64,000 nt of DNA from NCBI RefSeq assembly GCF_900090045.1, contig NC_041785.1:1488001-1552000 (forward strand), written 5' to 3'. Origin of the DNA: Plasmodium malariae (Eukaryota; Apicomplexa; Aconoidasida; Haemosporida; Plasmodiidae). Numbering within the stretch: the stretch's first letter is position 1; the number at the start of each line of letters is the position of its first letter. Below, piece by piece: positions 36,346-48,300 of this stretch. Below the pieces are notes generated by a model. It saw nothing but the letters and a program-made list of their open reading frames with translations. It searched no databases and was not told the DNA's origin. A program made the translations under genes and the position numbers.

Positions 36346-36749
36346 AAGGCGTGAAAATGTAAGGTATTCGGAAAAGAGTAAGAACAATGTTATTGAGTAC
36401 AGTACAGAATCATATACATATGTATGTATGTATGTATGCAATGTATGGGTGTACGTATGTGCGTATGTATGTATATATGTGTGCGTCAACGAGCTATGCA
36501 AACACACACATTATAGAAATGAGAAACGAAAATATTCCAAATGCCAAATGGAGCTCATGTGTCTTTTGTATAAGGAGAATCTTTGAATTTATAAGCTATG
36601 ACTTTTAATTAATTCCTTAGATGCTACTTCCTAAATTACGTCTATAAAAACATGAATGAAGCTTTTCGCTACACGACATTAATACAACCATTGGATCTAC
36701 GTGTTTCTTTCTGCGCCTTTTATAAAAACAAACAAAAAAAAAATTTCTA
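36346..36749 (+). other. Exon-like island, possible short spliced gene
   Basis: Three stretches read like protein: after an acceptor-like TTTAAG at 36345, RRENVRYSEKSKNNVIEY…; after TTATAG near 36515, NEKRKYSKCQMELMCLL; and after CCTTAG near 36624, CYFLNYVYKNMNEAFRYTTL and IQPLDLRV, ending at a TAA near 36749. The last two join in frame across a 53-nt GTATAAG…CCTTAG intron. The island has noticeably more G+C than its flanks. No start exon was found and the reverse strand is also partly open, so this may be chance or a noncoding RNA. Confidence 0.25.
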
Positions 36750-37050
36750 ATATAATTGAAATAACTAAAATAAATGAAATATACAAAATAAATAAATCAT
36801 ACAAAATATACAAAATAAATAAAACATACAAAATATACAAAATAAATAAAATATACAAAATAAATAAAATATACAAAATAAATAAAATATACGAAATAAA
36901 TAAAATATACAAAATAAATAAAATATACAAAATAAATAAAATATACAAAATAAATAAAATATACAAAATAAATAAAATATACAAAATAAATAAAATATAC
37001 AAAATAAATAAAATATACAAAATAAATAAAATATACGAAATTACATATTT
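36740..37050. repeat. 18-bp tandem array (AAAATAAATAAAATATAC)
   Basis: About 15 copies of an 18-bp unit, the more 5' ones degenerate. Because 18 is a multiple of three and the unit lacks stops in one frame on each strand, it creates spurious frames of over 100 codons on both strands. Confidence 0.92.
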
Positions 37051-38100
37051 AAATGTTGTGCGTGTTCTTTTGCTCTAGCAGTATTATTTTATATTTACCA
37101 ATCTACATTATATTTTTGTTTACATTTTTTTTATTCCCATTTTTTTTAAGGACCTTTTATCAGAATGCTATGGCAAATAGCATTTAGAACTCTTTGAAAA
37201 GAAATGGAATTAAAACCCCTTTTATTTTGTTTTTCCTTTTTTCTATAAATTAACATAATCTTCAGTGATATGATAATAAATATATATACACATGTGTGAA
37301 CATGTGCTTTCATTTCTTTTAAAAATTCATAATCATATAGCTTTAATAATAAACTATGAAATTTTATTATCTTTGCTAAATGAATATCGACATATTCAAT
37401 GATCTAATTAAAAATTGATTCTTAGAAATTGGAACTACAAGATTTTTTTTTTCAACCGCGTTGCTGCTTGGGCTTATATAAATATACTATTTTGTCGTTT
37501 TGCGTTTTGTTACGCAGTCATTCATCATTTTGCTATTCTGTCATTGTTCCATTTTTCCACATTTCCATTTTTCCACATTTCCATTTTGCCACATTTCCAC
37601 TTTGCCATATTTCCACTTTGCCATATTTCCACTTTGCCATATTTCCTTTTTACCATTTTACTGCTTTTCCATCTTCTGATAATAATAACGTAACCCATAA
37701 TTTTTTTTAATTTTGCGTTTTGGAGAAAAATATATAATGATGTGCAATTCGTGTAAACACTAGAATACACACTTCACATTATATTTGTTCTATTTTACAT
37801 TTTCAACAGTCGTATATCTTTTTTAATTGTGTTCATGCTTTTATATTATTTACTTCTTATTTTGTATATTCATTAGTTTAAGTTCCCTGACACATGATAT
37901 TGCCAAACTTAAAGAAGGAAAAAGGAAAGGTAAATAGCTAATAGTGAATAGTAAACAGGATATAGTGAACAACATATATAGAATAGCAAATAGCGAATAG
38001 GGACAAAAAAGGTTCGTCATAGAAAAAAAAATATAATATTTGGCTATCATCATTTGATCCGATATGTTCTCTTTTTTTTTCTTTTTTTTTTTTCCTGAAA

Positions 38101-38467
38101 TTATAGAAAACAATAGCAAGAAATTGCAGCAAATAGCAGGAAATTGGAACAAATAGCAGGAAATTGGAACAAATACAGGAAATTGGAACAAATACAGGAA
38201 ATTGGAACAAATACAGGAAATTGTAGCAAATAGCAAGAAATTGGAACAAATACAAGAAATTGGAACAAATACAAGAAATTGAAACAAATAGCAGGAAATT
38301 GGAACAAATAGCAAGAAATTGGAACAAATACAAGAAATTGAAACAAATAGCAGGAAATTGGAACAAATACAAGAAATTGGAACAAATACAAGAAATTGGA
38401 ACAAATACAAGAAATTGGAACAAATAGCAGGAAATTGGAACAAATAGCAAGAAATTGTAGCAAATAA
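38101..38467. repeat. GGAAATTGGAACAAATA(GCA) repeat array in the Mei2-like gene leader
   Basis: About 19 copies of a 19-20-bp unit (AGGAAATTGGAACAAATAC or AGGAAATTGGAACAAATAGC and variants) ending about 180 bp before the ATG at 38651, so probably transcribed as 5' UTR. Antisense frames of up to 206 codons across it (FVPISCYLFQF) are repeat products. Confidence 0.92.
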
Positions 38468-38650
38468 CAAGATATAGAAAAAATACAGTAGTACGATTTA
38501 AAATTAAAACAGGCTACTAGGTAATCGAGAGGGAAGAAAGGGAAGTAAAAAGAACGTAAGGAGTAAGACGAAAAAGAGAGAAGAATTGCCTGAGCTGAAA
38601 TTATAACTGAGCAGAAGTACGCAAAGCTGAGGGAGAAGGGATCATATAAA

Positions 38651-39955
38651 ATGAATGTTCACCTTAGAGGACCATCGTTGACAGAAGAAGCTGTTAATAA
38701 AAATATAAAAAATAAAAGAACAGTTCACATAAAAAACACATATATATCCCCTTATGTTCTGTACAATAAAAAAGGTAATGACAACAATAACAGCCGGTTA
38801 GAATATTTGAATAAGATATTTACAAATGATAAAGATGATAGTGTATTTATAAAGGGAAAAAATAATTATATTAGTACTATGGACAATAATAGTCATGAAA
38901 AAAGAATATTAAGATATGCTTTATTTAATGAAATCAATTTAAAATTGCTTAAGACCAAAGATGAAAGATGTGAATTAAATACAATAACAACCATGATACA
39001 CATGAATTCGGATAATAATAGTGATAAAGAAAATGAAATGATAATAAATGAACATGTGGATTTACTGGAAAATAAGAACATTAAAAAAGTTAGTACTACT
39101 ATTAATAGTAGTAATATTTTGAATAGTGAAAAAATGAAAAATGCTCTAAAATCAAATGCCCTATTTTTTACCAAATGTAGTAGTAATCATAAATTGGTAA
39201 GCAACCCTTATTTTAACAAAAAAGATTACGAAGAAAAACAGAACGGTCCTAATACTCTAAGACCTATTACACCTAACAGTACGTATATAGATTATCTAAA
39301 TCGAGGAGATAAGAGCAATGCCAATGTAAAGGATGAACTAGGGTCTAGCAGTAAATATATCGTTAGTGGTAGCAGCGGTGCATGCGCCACTAGTAGCAGT
39401 AGTGGTATAGGTAGTAGTAACCACTGTATTTTTAACGACAGTATTGTGAACAATGTTATATATAAATGTGAAGATAGTATACCCCTTGGTACTATACTAA
39501 ATATTCATAATTTAGATAATAACAATAGTAATGTGCTAACAACAGTCATGCTAAGAAATATACCTAACAAGTATACTCAAAATATGTTAATGGACGTTAT
39601 GAATAAGCATTTTAAAGGCTTATATGATTTTTTTTATTTACCAATTGATTTCCGAAACAAATGTAATGTTGGATATGCATTTATTAATTTTATACACCCC
39701 CATTATGCTGAACTGTTTATAAAATTTTTTAATAATTACAAGCTAAATGCTTTTAAAAGCAATAAAGTTTGCACAGTTACATGGGGAAGAGTACAAGGTC
39801 TAAAAGCAAATATTGAGCATTACAGAAATTCCGCAATTATGACTATACCAATACCTCAATACAAACCCATGCTTTTTCAAAACGGCATATCCGTTTCATG
39901 GCCTGATTCGGATGGTCCTCTTCCAGCTATTAAATTGAGGTCCCAAAAGTATTAA
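38651..39955 (+). CDS. Mei2-like RNA-binding protein, 434 aa
   Basis: Carries the Mei2-type C-terminal RNA recognition motif, known in yeast and plants from meiosis and development regulators. Residues about 297-400 hold TTVMLRNIPNKYTQNMLMDV (RNP2-like VMLRNI), the family-typical YDFFYLPIDFRNKCNVGYAFINF (RNP1-like NVGYAFINF), and a downstream VTWGRVQGLKANIEHYRNS, all diagnostic of the Mei2 C-terminal RRM class. The N-terminal two-thirds is Asn/Lys/Ser-rich with no other domain. The start is ATG 38651 (MNVHLRGPSL); the frame is a single exon. The leader just upstream is repetitive. The RNA target and life stage are not known from sequence; a role in sexual-stage RNA regulation is inference from the family. 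Confidence 0.92.
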   Translation: MNVHLRGPSLTEEAVNKNIKNKRTVHIKNTYISPYVLYNKKGNDNNNSRLEYLNKIFTNDKDDSVFIKGKNNYISTMDNNSHEKRILRYALFNEINLKLLKTKDERCELNTITTMIHMNSDNNSDKENEMIINEHVDLLENKNIKKVSTTINSSNILNSEKMKNALKSNALFFTKCSSNHKLVSNPYFNKKDYEEKQNGPNTLRPITPNSTYIDYLNRGDKSNANVKDELGSSSKYIVSGSSGACATSSSSGIGSSNHCIFNDSIVNNVIYKCEDSIPLGTILNIHNLDNNNSNVLTTVMLRNIPNKYTQNMLMDVMNKHFKGLYDFFYLPIDFRNKCNVGYAFINFIHPHYAELFIKFFNNYKLNAFKSNKVCTVTWGRVQGLKANIEHYRNSAIMTIPIPQYKPMLFQNGISVSWPDSDGPLPAIKLRSQKY

Positions 39956-42198
39956 CATGCAAGATGATAATGCAGCTGCCACCCGTTCGCTGTAAATGTG
40001 TATATTTATGCACACGCACAAACGATACATATATATATAAGGAAGTTATATGTGCACAGGTGCGTGCAAATATAAGTGCAGGTGAACATAGTGAACGTAC
40101 ATAATTATACCAACAAAATATATTCCCAAATATGTATATTTCGTCTTCACATATATACATGCCCAGACTTAGTATATGTAATCTCCCTATATATATATAT
40201 ATATATATATATCCTCTTTACTACTGAAAATTTATCGGATTTATATAAAATTAAGAATACAACCACTACAGATAGAATCTTCATTATTTATTTTTTACGC
40301 CTTATTTAATTCATATGTTCTTTTATTTTCCTTTCTTTTTTTTTTTTTCCGCATTAAAGAATAATGTAGTAAATGATTACTTAAAAGTATGTGAACAAAA
40401 AAAATGCTACATATAGTAGTATAATGATGAATAAAAATTGCGCATACGTTTATATACATGTGTATATGTTTGTGCATATATGTGGGAATACGTCTATTCG
40501 TGTGAGGTCCTACAGGGATGTGAATGTATATGCTCATCTACATTTATAAATCATTATGTGTTAATGGGTGAATTTCCTTTTATCCTTTTTTAATATACTA
40601 TTTATATGATAAACTTATATATTTTACAAATAAAAACGTATTGTAAATTTTTTGATGATAATAAGAGGTTTATTTTGTTATTTTATTTTACCATTTTAGT
40701 GATATAACGTTTTACAACTCTATCTTAGTGTTACACACTGTTATACTATTTTACTTTTATACTTTTTTGCCATTAAACTATTTTACTATTATATTATTGT
40801 ACTAATTTTTTTTCTTTTTTTTTTTTTATTGCTTTTTTATTTTTGAATAAACATAGTTTATTTTTTCATTTTTATTTTGTAAATGATCATGAATACCATT
40901 TTGTCTACATCCATGTGCGTATATATAAAAACATATACATATGAATATGTACGTTCACGTAAGTATATACGTACCTTATAACGAACTATTGTTCCTGCTT
41001 CCCTTTTTAAACATATTTCCTTTTTTTTCTGAATTGAATTACGTTTTTTATATATTTTAATTAATATCAAAAAGGTATGCCTACATATTTTATAACAAAT
41101 TAATCTGTCCATAAATAATCTATTACAGTTGGCTATTTAGCCCTTTATGAATATTAAAAAAAAAAAAAAAAAAATTTTTTTTCTATTTTTTAACCTTGGA
41201 TTTGTGCTTAGCTGTGTTTAACAGGTTAAACTTCGTCTACCCGTTTTTCTGAGAGAATGATCTTACATAAAAAACAGAGAAGCATGCAGTGTGTTTATGC
41301 TTTTTTTTTTTTTTTTTTAAATGGTAAAGGGTATGATTAAAGCAGTAAATTGAAATGTACGAAGGGAGAACTAGTTGTTTAACCATTAGCTCGGCTATTG
41401 TAAAAAAGGAAGAAAGAAAGAATATGTATCCTTTTATACATACATTTATTCGTGTATATTATGCATTTACTTATGCATATTATGAACTCCTAAAACAGTA
41501 AGCCCACGTGTATGTACCTTCCAATTTTGATTAAATTTTATGCTACGATATTTTTTTCATTTATATTTAAACAAAATTAAATAATACTATGAAATGATGT
41601 ATTTATTTTCCCTTTTACATTCACTAAATATTGGAGATACATATTTTATTCCGTGAGTGTCAGATCTAATATGGAAATTAAAAAATTAGACAAAAAAATA
41701 AAAACAAAATTACTTAAATTGGCAAAATATACAAAACAGAATGAGCAAAATAAAAGAAATAGAATGAGTAAAATATACAAAACAGAATGAGCAAAATATA
41801 CAAAACAGAATGAGCAAAATAAACGAAATAGAATGAGTAAAATAAACAAAACAGAATGAGCAAAATAAACGAAATGGAATGAGAAAAATAAACGAAATGG
41901 AATGAGAAAAATAAACGAAATGGAATGAGAAAAATAAAATAAAAAGCAAATGAGTCATAATATAACGAAGAATATATCAAATGCTTAAATTAGAATTCGC
42001 TTCGATCTCAATAAAAAAAAAAAAAAAAAAAAAAATTTACCATTAGTCCCACTACTTTCAATAATTATGAATTGATTTTACTCAAAAATGTTTTACTTAA
42101 ATGAATTTATTGTGTAACGAATAACTGTTGAGTCATTTTTTTTTTTTTGAAAATGATTACATTTTATTACACTTATTTTTCCCTCTATGTATGTTGAC

Positions 42199-42240
<42 letters not shown>

Positions 42241-42371
42241 AAGCAGATATATATTTGTATATATATATTTATGTAATTATTTATACATTTAATCATTAAA
42301 TTATTTATTTATTCAATTATTTGTTTTATTTTACTATTCCTTTAATTTTTCCCGTTTTCCACACACAAGTT
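39956..42371. other. Intergenic region Mei2-like to EGF-like gene
   Basis: About 2.4 kb with the 3' flank of the Mei2-like gene and the promoter and leader of the EGF-like gene. It contains (TA)n (40190-40210, 42200-42235), homopolymers, and a 23-bp array at 41707-41945 (separate entry). No coding exon or RNA gene could be supported. Confidence 0.6.
41707..41945. repeat. 23-bp tandem array upstream of the EGF-like gene
   Basis: About ten copies of a 23-bp unit, for example AAAACAGAATGAGCAAAATA plus TAC, and variants GAAATAGAATGAGTAAAATA plus AAC and GAAATGGAATGAGAAAAATA plus AAC. Since 23 is not a multiple of three, the minus strand has three overlapping spurious Phe/Ile/Leu-rich frames. Confidence 0.9.
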
Positions 42372-43805
42372 ATGGTCGTGCTTTCTCCTTTCATTGTGAG
42401 ACTATTACATATTTTGTTTTTGCTCAATAAACTCCCTATTTCCTTTTGCATAAACTGCAATGATAAACATAAATGCAAAAATGGGTGTTACGTGTTAGAC
42501 GATAATAAGTATGTATGCTTATGTAATGAAAATGAAAAAGGAATATACTGTACGGAAAAATGGAACGTTTGCGACAAGGATTGCAATATAATGGGAATGG
42601 ACTCATCTTGTTCTATTGCCTTATGTAAAACAGGTTTATCATAAAAATAAAGCAATAATTTTAGATAAAAACGATTCTTTTATTTTTTTTTTTGATTTTT
42701 GCTTAATTTGTGCTAAACGGTATTACGTCAAATTGCGCAGTTTATTTTCCATTTTTTTTTCCTTCTTTTACATCTTCCCCTTAACATATTAAGTATATAT
42801 CATTTTGCTTATTTGCTTATTTGCTTATTTCTTTAATTTATTATTATTATTTTTTTTTTTTTACAAGGGTCTTGCATACCGACTGAGAAAAGACCATTTT
42901 ACAAGTGCGAGTGCGGTGCCTTCTTTAAGGGGAAAAATTGTGAAATTGAAAATAACCCTTGTTCCTTTCCAGAAACAAATCCCTGCTTAAATGGTACTTG
43001 CATCTTTATTATAAAACTTAATAGAATTATCTGTAAATGTAATAACGGGTGGACTCAAAGGGACAAACAAAACTCGAGTTTGCTGACCTGGGGAAACCAA
43101 CAGGTTGAAGTGCCACCACCATGCGACGGTAATAATAAAAGAACGCCACATGAAATGAAAGCGTTAAGTATGTGTATACATTTATACATATATATACGTG
43201 TGTGCATGGGTATATAAGAGCACATATATACAAGAGCACGATGTTATTTTAGCATTTTATCATTTTATCATTTTATCATTTTATCATTTTATCATTTTAT
43301 CATTTCATCATTTTATCATTTCATCATTTTATCATTTCATCATTTTATCATTTCATCATTTTATCATTTCATCATTTTATCATTTCATCATTTTATTATT
43401 TTATTATTTTATTTTTTTCTTTTTAACATTCAACAGAGCAAATTAGAAGGGGGTTGTCGAAATACGCTGTTTATCACACGCCAGGTGAATTTATTTTTTT
43501 CATTTCCTTTTTGCTTATTTTTTTCGTTCATTTTGTATCTAAATATTTATGTTCGTAGTTTTTTTTTTTTTTTTTTTTTTCTCTTCCCCGCTTTCATGAT
43601 ATATACATATGTGTGTATATGTATACATATATGCACATGTTCGTTTCCTTTTCTTCCTATCGCAGCGACATACGCCATATGGTGGCTCATTTATATTATA
43701 AGCGTCTTGATCCTATTCTTATGCTGCTGTAATGTGTGTTTTAATTTTCTTTCAAATTCATTGATGAGCTATTTTACTGGGTTTAACAGTAAAAAAAAGG
43801 AGTAG
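42372..43805 (+). CDS. EGF-like membrane protein, 236 aa, four exons
   Basis: A small surface-type protein. Exons by splice phase: 42372-42633, 42868-43128, 43437-43484, 43666-43805; all three introns are phase 1. The ATG at 42372 gives an N-terminal hydrophobic signal peptide (MVVLSPFIVRLLHILFLLNK). Cys-rich EGF-like modules follow: CNDKHKCKNGCYVL…YVCLCNENEKGIYC; a second around CIPTEKRPFYKCECGAFFKGKNC; and CSFPETNPCLNGTCIFI…IICKCNNGW. A single membrane helix lies near 194-215 (AIWWLIYIISVLILFLCCC), followed by a cluster of cysteines (CCCNVC) that could be palmitoylated, and a short basic tail. The position corresponds to an EGF-like membrane protein I recall in P. falciparum. It may act at the parasite surface or in a secretory organelle; that is inference. 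Intron 3 holds a TCATTTTATCATTT-type repeat. Confidence 0.9.
43255..43405. repeat. ATCATTTT / ATCATTTC decamer array in the EGF-like gene intron 3
   Basis: A run of 10-bp units (ATCATTTTAT, ATCATTTCAT) of about 150 bp within the intron 43129-43436. Confidence 0.9.
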
Positions 43806-44225
43806 GGTAAGAATTTCTACCATTTCCAGATTAGCTCGTACGGACGCATTGTTACATGTGCAACTATGCGTATAACCGCACATGAATAGCTAATGTATAC
43901 GCATATGTACCTATTTATATATGTATATGTATATATATGCATGTATACAGATGCAAACCCGCGTATCAGTAGCAGTTAATGAATATCCATATTTTTTATT
44001 AACATATTTTTTCGACCTATTTTGTCTCCTTAACAAAGGTAGGGACTTTGAGAATACAAGTCTAGCCGTATGCACGTACATGCAAGCGAATGGGAGGTCT
44101 TACACATATGTACATATATATATATATATATATATATGTATACGTATACGTAACATGCACGTAGTACGTAAGAACTTCGAATTGGCTGCATTTTTTTTTT
44201 AATGCATTTATTAGCTAGTACATGG
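43806..44225. other. Convergent gap EGF-like gene / FNR
   Basis: 420 bp between two convergent stop codons, containing a (TA)n tract near 44117-44137. No gene supported; both 3' UTRs must lie here. Confidence 0.6.
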
Positions 44226-45383
44226 TTAATAAACTTCCACATGTATCCTTTTCCTCTTTTCCCTGTCCAACTCCTGATCATTTTTCAAAATATCTAAAAT
44301 TTTATTTTTTATGGATTTGTGTCCACATATATATAGCTCACATTTGTAATAGTTAAAAAGATGCAAAAACTCTTCTTTCCTTTTAAATATTTCATCTTGA
44401 ACATGAAAAGAACATCCATCCTTATTTTTATTTACAGAAAAAATGTAAGTAATATGTAAATTATGTGGATACACTTTTTTAAAATGTTCCAGTTCACTTA
44501 TATATAAAATAGAGTCTTCATTATATACCCCATAAAATAAATATATAAGACCATTATAATTTGAGCTCTTATTCATATTAGTATTTTCGCAGCCTAATAT
44601 TTTTTTTAAAAAAGAAATATATGGAGAAATACCAGTTCCAGTTGCCACTAAAATTAAGTTAACATTTTTTTCAACAACATCATTTGGTAAATTAAAATTT
44701 CCATGTGGTCCAGTTAAATAAATATTATCATTCTTTTTTATGTTTTCTATAAACTCTGAGCAGTAACCATATTTTAATTGTTTTATTCCATCCGTTTCAT
44801 CCACATATTTATGAATCCTTATAGCTACAGATAAATTCTGTGAATTACTAGAAGATATTGAATACAATCTTGCGCAATTCTTTCGTTTTATGTTCCCCCC
44901 TTCCTTAGTGTTTGCATGTACATTATTATCACTGCAATTTTGTCCATTCACACTACTATCATTACAATTTTGTTCATTTAAAATTTTATCTTTTAACTCA
45001 TCTAATTGGTTGTAATATGGTATTATTCCGCATGACTGACCTTCTATATACTGTAACATTCCATTATGATTAATTTCGAGATTATAAACATCATGTAAAG
45101 CATTTTTTCTCACTAGTTTTACCTTATCTACTACTTTGCACCTTAATGGATTTTTAACCGTGTATATATAGGAACATATATTATTCTCTTTACTGTTCCA
45201 ATTTTTAAATTTTTTTTTTTTTTTTTTATGTACAGTATTTCTATATAAAAATAATACTAGTTTTATCATCCTATTTTCACTATTTCTTTTTTTTATTATT
45301 CTACTATAATTTTGTCTATTCTTCTCATTTGAAAACGCCCCAGCTATTATAGCTGCTAGTATAAGCACAAGATAAAAGTTCAT
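44226..45383 (-). CDS. FNR: Ferredoxin-NADP+ reductase, apicoplast, 385 aa
   Basis: A flavoenzyme that passes electrons from NADPH to ferredoxin in the apicoplast, feeding iron-sulphur and isoprenoid synthesis. The N-terminal MNFYLVLILAAIIAGAFS is a signal peptide, followed by a Lys/Arg/Asn-rich transit-like stretch (to about 75), the bipartite leader of apicoplast proteins. Motifs: FAD-binding RLYSISSS at 172-179; GYCSEF around 206-211; TGPHGNF at 224-230; nucleotide-binding ATGTGISPYISF at 247-258; ELYICGHKSIKNK near the end; and the C-terminal aromatic residue Tyr385 expected to stack on the flavin. An insert at about 125-168 (NCNDSSVNGQNC…) separates the GQS(C)GI flavin-site segment from RLYS. 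Single exon. It diverges from NAB2 across 3.3 kb. Confidence 0.96.
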   Translation of the reverse strand: MNFYLVLILAAIIAGAFSNEKNRQNYSRIIKKRNSENRMIKLVLFLYRNTVHKKKKKKFKNWNSKENNICSYIYTVKNPLRCKVVDKVKLVRKNALHDVYNLEINHNGMLQYIEGQSCGIIPYYNQLDELKDKILNEQNCNDSSVNGQNCSDNNVHANTKEGGNIKRKNCARLYSISSSNSQNLSVAIRIHKYVDETDGIKQLKYGYCSEFIENIKKNDNIYLTGPHGNFNLPNDVVEKNVNLILVATGTGISPYISFLKKILGCENTNMNKSSNYNGLIYLFYGVYNEDSILYISELEHFKKVYPHNLHITYIFSVNKNKDGCSFHVQDEIFKRKEEFLHLFNYYKCELYICGHKSIKNKILDILKNDQELDREKRKRIHVEVY

Positions 45384-48300
45384 CTAATAAATCTGTTTCA
45401 CTCTGTGTTGCAGTTTTTTAAAAATGTAGTCCCAGTGCATGGGGCTTGTGCAACACATCCATGCATATGTACATGCGCAAGTATATACGCACATGCACAT
45501 ATACATACGTGAACACGTGGACACATGAACACATGCCCTTATACACATTTACAAACATTTATACACATTTACCATGTAGTTATCTGCACATTAAGCATAT
45601 TTCCCATTTTCTAACGCTTTTTTTTTTTTTTTTTCTTATTTTTGTGCTGTTTCTTCCTCTTTTAAAAAGAAAATTATAAGATAACAGAATTAATAACATA
45701 ACACACAAGCCCCTTAATGTTTTACCTTTTTTTCTTTTTTTCTTTTTTTCTTTTTTTTTTTTTGAAAAAATTAATGTTATCCTTTTATAATTTTTTGATA
45801 GCCCAACTTCCTATTTCACCCTTTTTTGTTGTTGCTTCAGTGATTAACCCTTTGCGCGTTTTTGTATCTGTTGATGTATGTACGAGTGATTAAGGACCCA
45901 GGTGTGTATGCATATATAGACAAATACATACATATACATATGCGTATACATAACTTGTTCCTCCTTGCAAAATATGCCTAAATTGGAGAAGCTAAAATGA
46001 AGTTCTCCTTTTTTGCCCCTTTTTACTCTGAAATCATGTTAACTGTTAAGGTAAATATATGAATAAATCTTTTTAAAAACAAACACATTATATGCACTTT
46101 GCCTCTTTTCTGACAAATACCAATTTACTCACAGTAATATATACATATATATACAAGTATTTAATTAATTGAAAAATAAAAAAAAAAGGATATCAAGAAT
46201 GCTCTTGTTTTTCTTTGATTTGATTTATTTATTTATATGTTTACCTTACAAATGATATTAAACGATATATCTTAAAAATACTATCAAGTTTCGTAGAAAA
46301 AAAAAAAAAGGAAAGTTGTTTCTATTAGTACTTACCTTAATATTAAACGTCTCTACATAATATCATTAAAAGTCGCAGCAGTTTGGTCTGTAATATTTTA
46401 TTCCTGTTATTTAAAACAAAACATACAAATGGCAATTATTTTCATAACAGTGAATATAAATGTATCTATCTATCAATCTATCTATATGTATACATATCTA
46501 CGCATATATAAAAATATATATACATACACATACATATACAGCAGGCGCATAATTTTTTTACGTATTCCCCCCTTTCTCAGTGTATTTTAAAAAGAAGAAT
46601 ACAAAAATGGCAGCTAAGGTACTGAATAGTACGTAAGCATGTACGTATGTATGCAAGTAAGGACGTATTTGAGCAAGTATGGGCGCATGTATGAAAGCAT
46701 ATACATATCTAAGCAGGCACTTATGTATATACATGTAAGTATATATATAAATGTGCATAGAATAAGGCCTATTTTTTTTATTTTACAATTTCACAAATAA
46801 TTTGCGCAAGAATAAATTTATTTTTAAAACTGAGTTCACCATAAAACAAATCAAACTTAAAAAATAAAAAAAAAAAAATAAATAAAATAAATAAAATAAA
46901 TAAATAAATAAATAAATAAAATAAATAAATAAATAAAATAAATAAATAAAATAAAATAAATAAAAAAATAAATAAATAAATAAAATAAATAAATAAATAA
47001 AATAAAATAGATTAGAGTAACATAAAATAAAACTAAATTGTTTACAAATAAAAATATATATACATAAACAGTGCCATACGGATTACTATTCGATAAATAA
47101 CTTCACTTATTTGACAAAATAAATGTATGATCCTTCCTCTTTTTCTAAACTGTAAAAGCTGACAGTGTATATATACATTGGCGTTGTGTACTACAAAAAT
47201 TTACTTATGTACATACATAAGCATACATTCACATGTATCTTATGAATGGTATACGCTCTTTCTTCGTTCAATCAAAAGGATTTCACTAGCCACAGGTAAA
47301 CGAAGCAAAATAATATAGTTGCTTACTCAACATATGCATTTATGCTTTAATATTCGCATATATATATCATATTTATATATATGCATATTTATATACATGT
47401 AATGTTAGATACATATTTGTATAAAATAAAATAAATCAATTGACTTACATTACATATAGATGTTTTTAAAAAAAAAAAAAAAAAAAAAAAATTTAAAATA
47501 TTTTTAAAAAAAAAAAAAAACATCTTTTTTATGTGAGAAATATAAAAATGAATAACATACTAAAAAGAAAAAGAAAATTAAATAAAAAGAAAAAAAGAGA
47601 AGAAAAAAAAAGAAGAAAAAGAGAATAAAAAAAAGGAAGAAAAAAAGAATGAAAAAAAAGAAAAAAAGAGAATGAAAAAAAAGAAAAAAAGAGAATGAAA
47701 AAAAAGAAAAAAAGAGAATGAAAAATAAATAAAAAAGATTATAATAATAATAGTAACAGTAACAATAACATTAACAGTAATAATAATAATAATAATACTA
47801 ATAATTGAGTTCAACTGAATGCTTGAAATTGAATCAGTGAAGTTTTAAGAACGTATTAATAACGCATTACATTCATATGTATGTATGTATGTATTTATGT
47901 ATGTATGTATGTATTTATGTATGTATGTATGTATTTATGTATGTATGTATGTATGTATTTATGTATTTATGTATGTATGTGTATATATATATATATGTAT
48001 TTATATATTTGTTAACGCCATAATTTAGTGAAGCCCTTAATATTCGCCTATTTTTAAAGTATTTAACACAACAATGATTGTAAAAATAAATCTTCAGTAA
48101 TGATGTATTTTGTTTAAGGGCAGAAAGATGATAAGAAAACCAACAAATTGAAGCATTCATAAATTTGAAAAATAGCAATATATATATGTATGCATATACG
48201 TAAAATTGCATACTTGTGTATACTTATATATATAATCTTTTTTGTGAAAAAGAAAATTTGAGATAACCTGAAGTAGCATATTTTTACTGAAAAAAAAAAA

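Larger units (their letters stand above)
35634..38650. other. Intergenic region SOD2 to Mei2-like gene
   Basis: About 3 kb. In order: SOD2 3' flank; a GTATGTATGTTT-type repeat at 35830-35995; an exon-like, less A+T-rich island at 36346-36749 (see separate entry); an 18-bp array at 36740-37050; a TTTCCACATTTCCATTTTGC-type repeat of about 15-16 bp at 37540-37665; and the 38101-38467 array in the leader of the next gene. No confirmed gene. Confidence 0.55.

Noticed and set aside
36697..37078. Frames of 107 and 125 codons on opposite strands
   Set aside because: Generated by the 18-bp ATAAATAAAATATACAAA array.
37850..38470. 206-codon minus-strand frame (CYLFQFLVFVPIS repeats)
   Set aside because: Entirely a product of the repeat array upstream of the Mei2-like gene; the neighbouring frames are open too.
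47578..47814. Phe/Ser-rich minus-strand frame
   Set aside because: Reverse of a purine-rich GAAAAAAAAG repeat.
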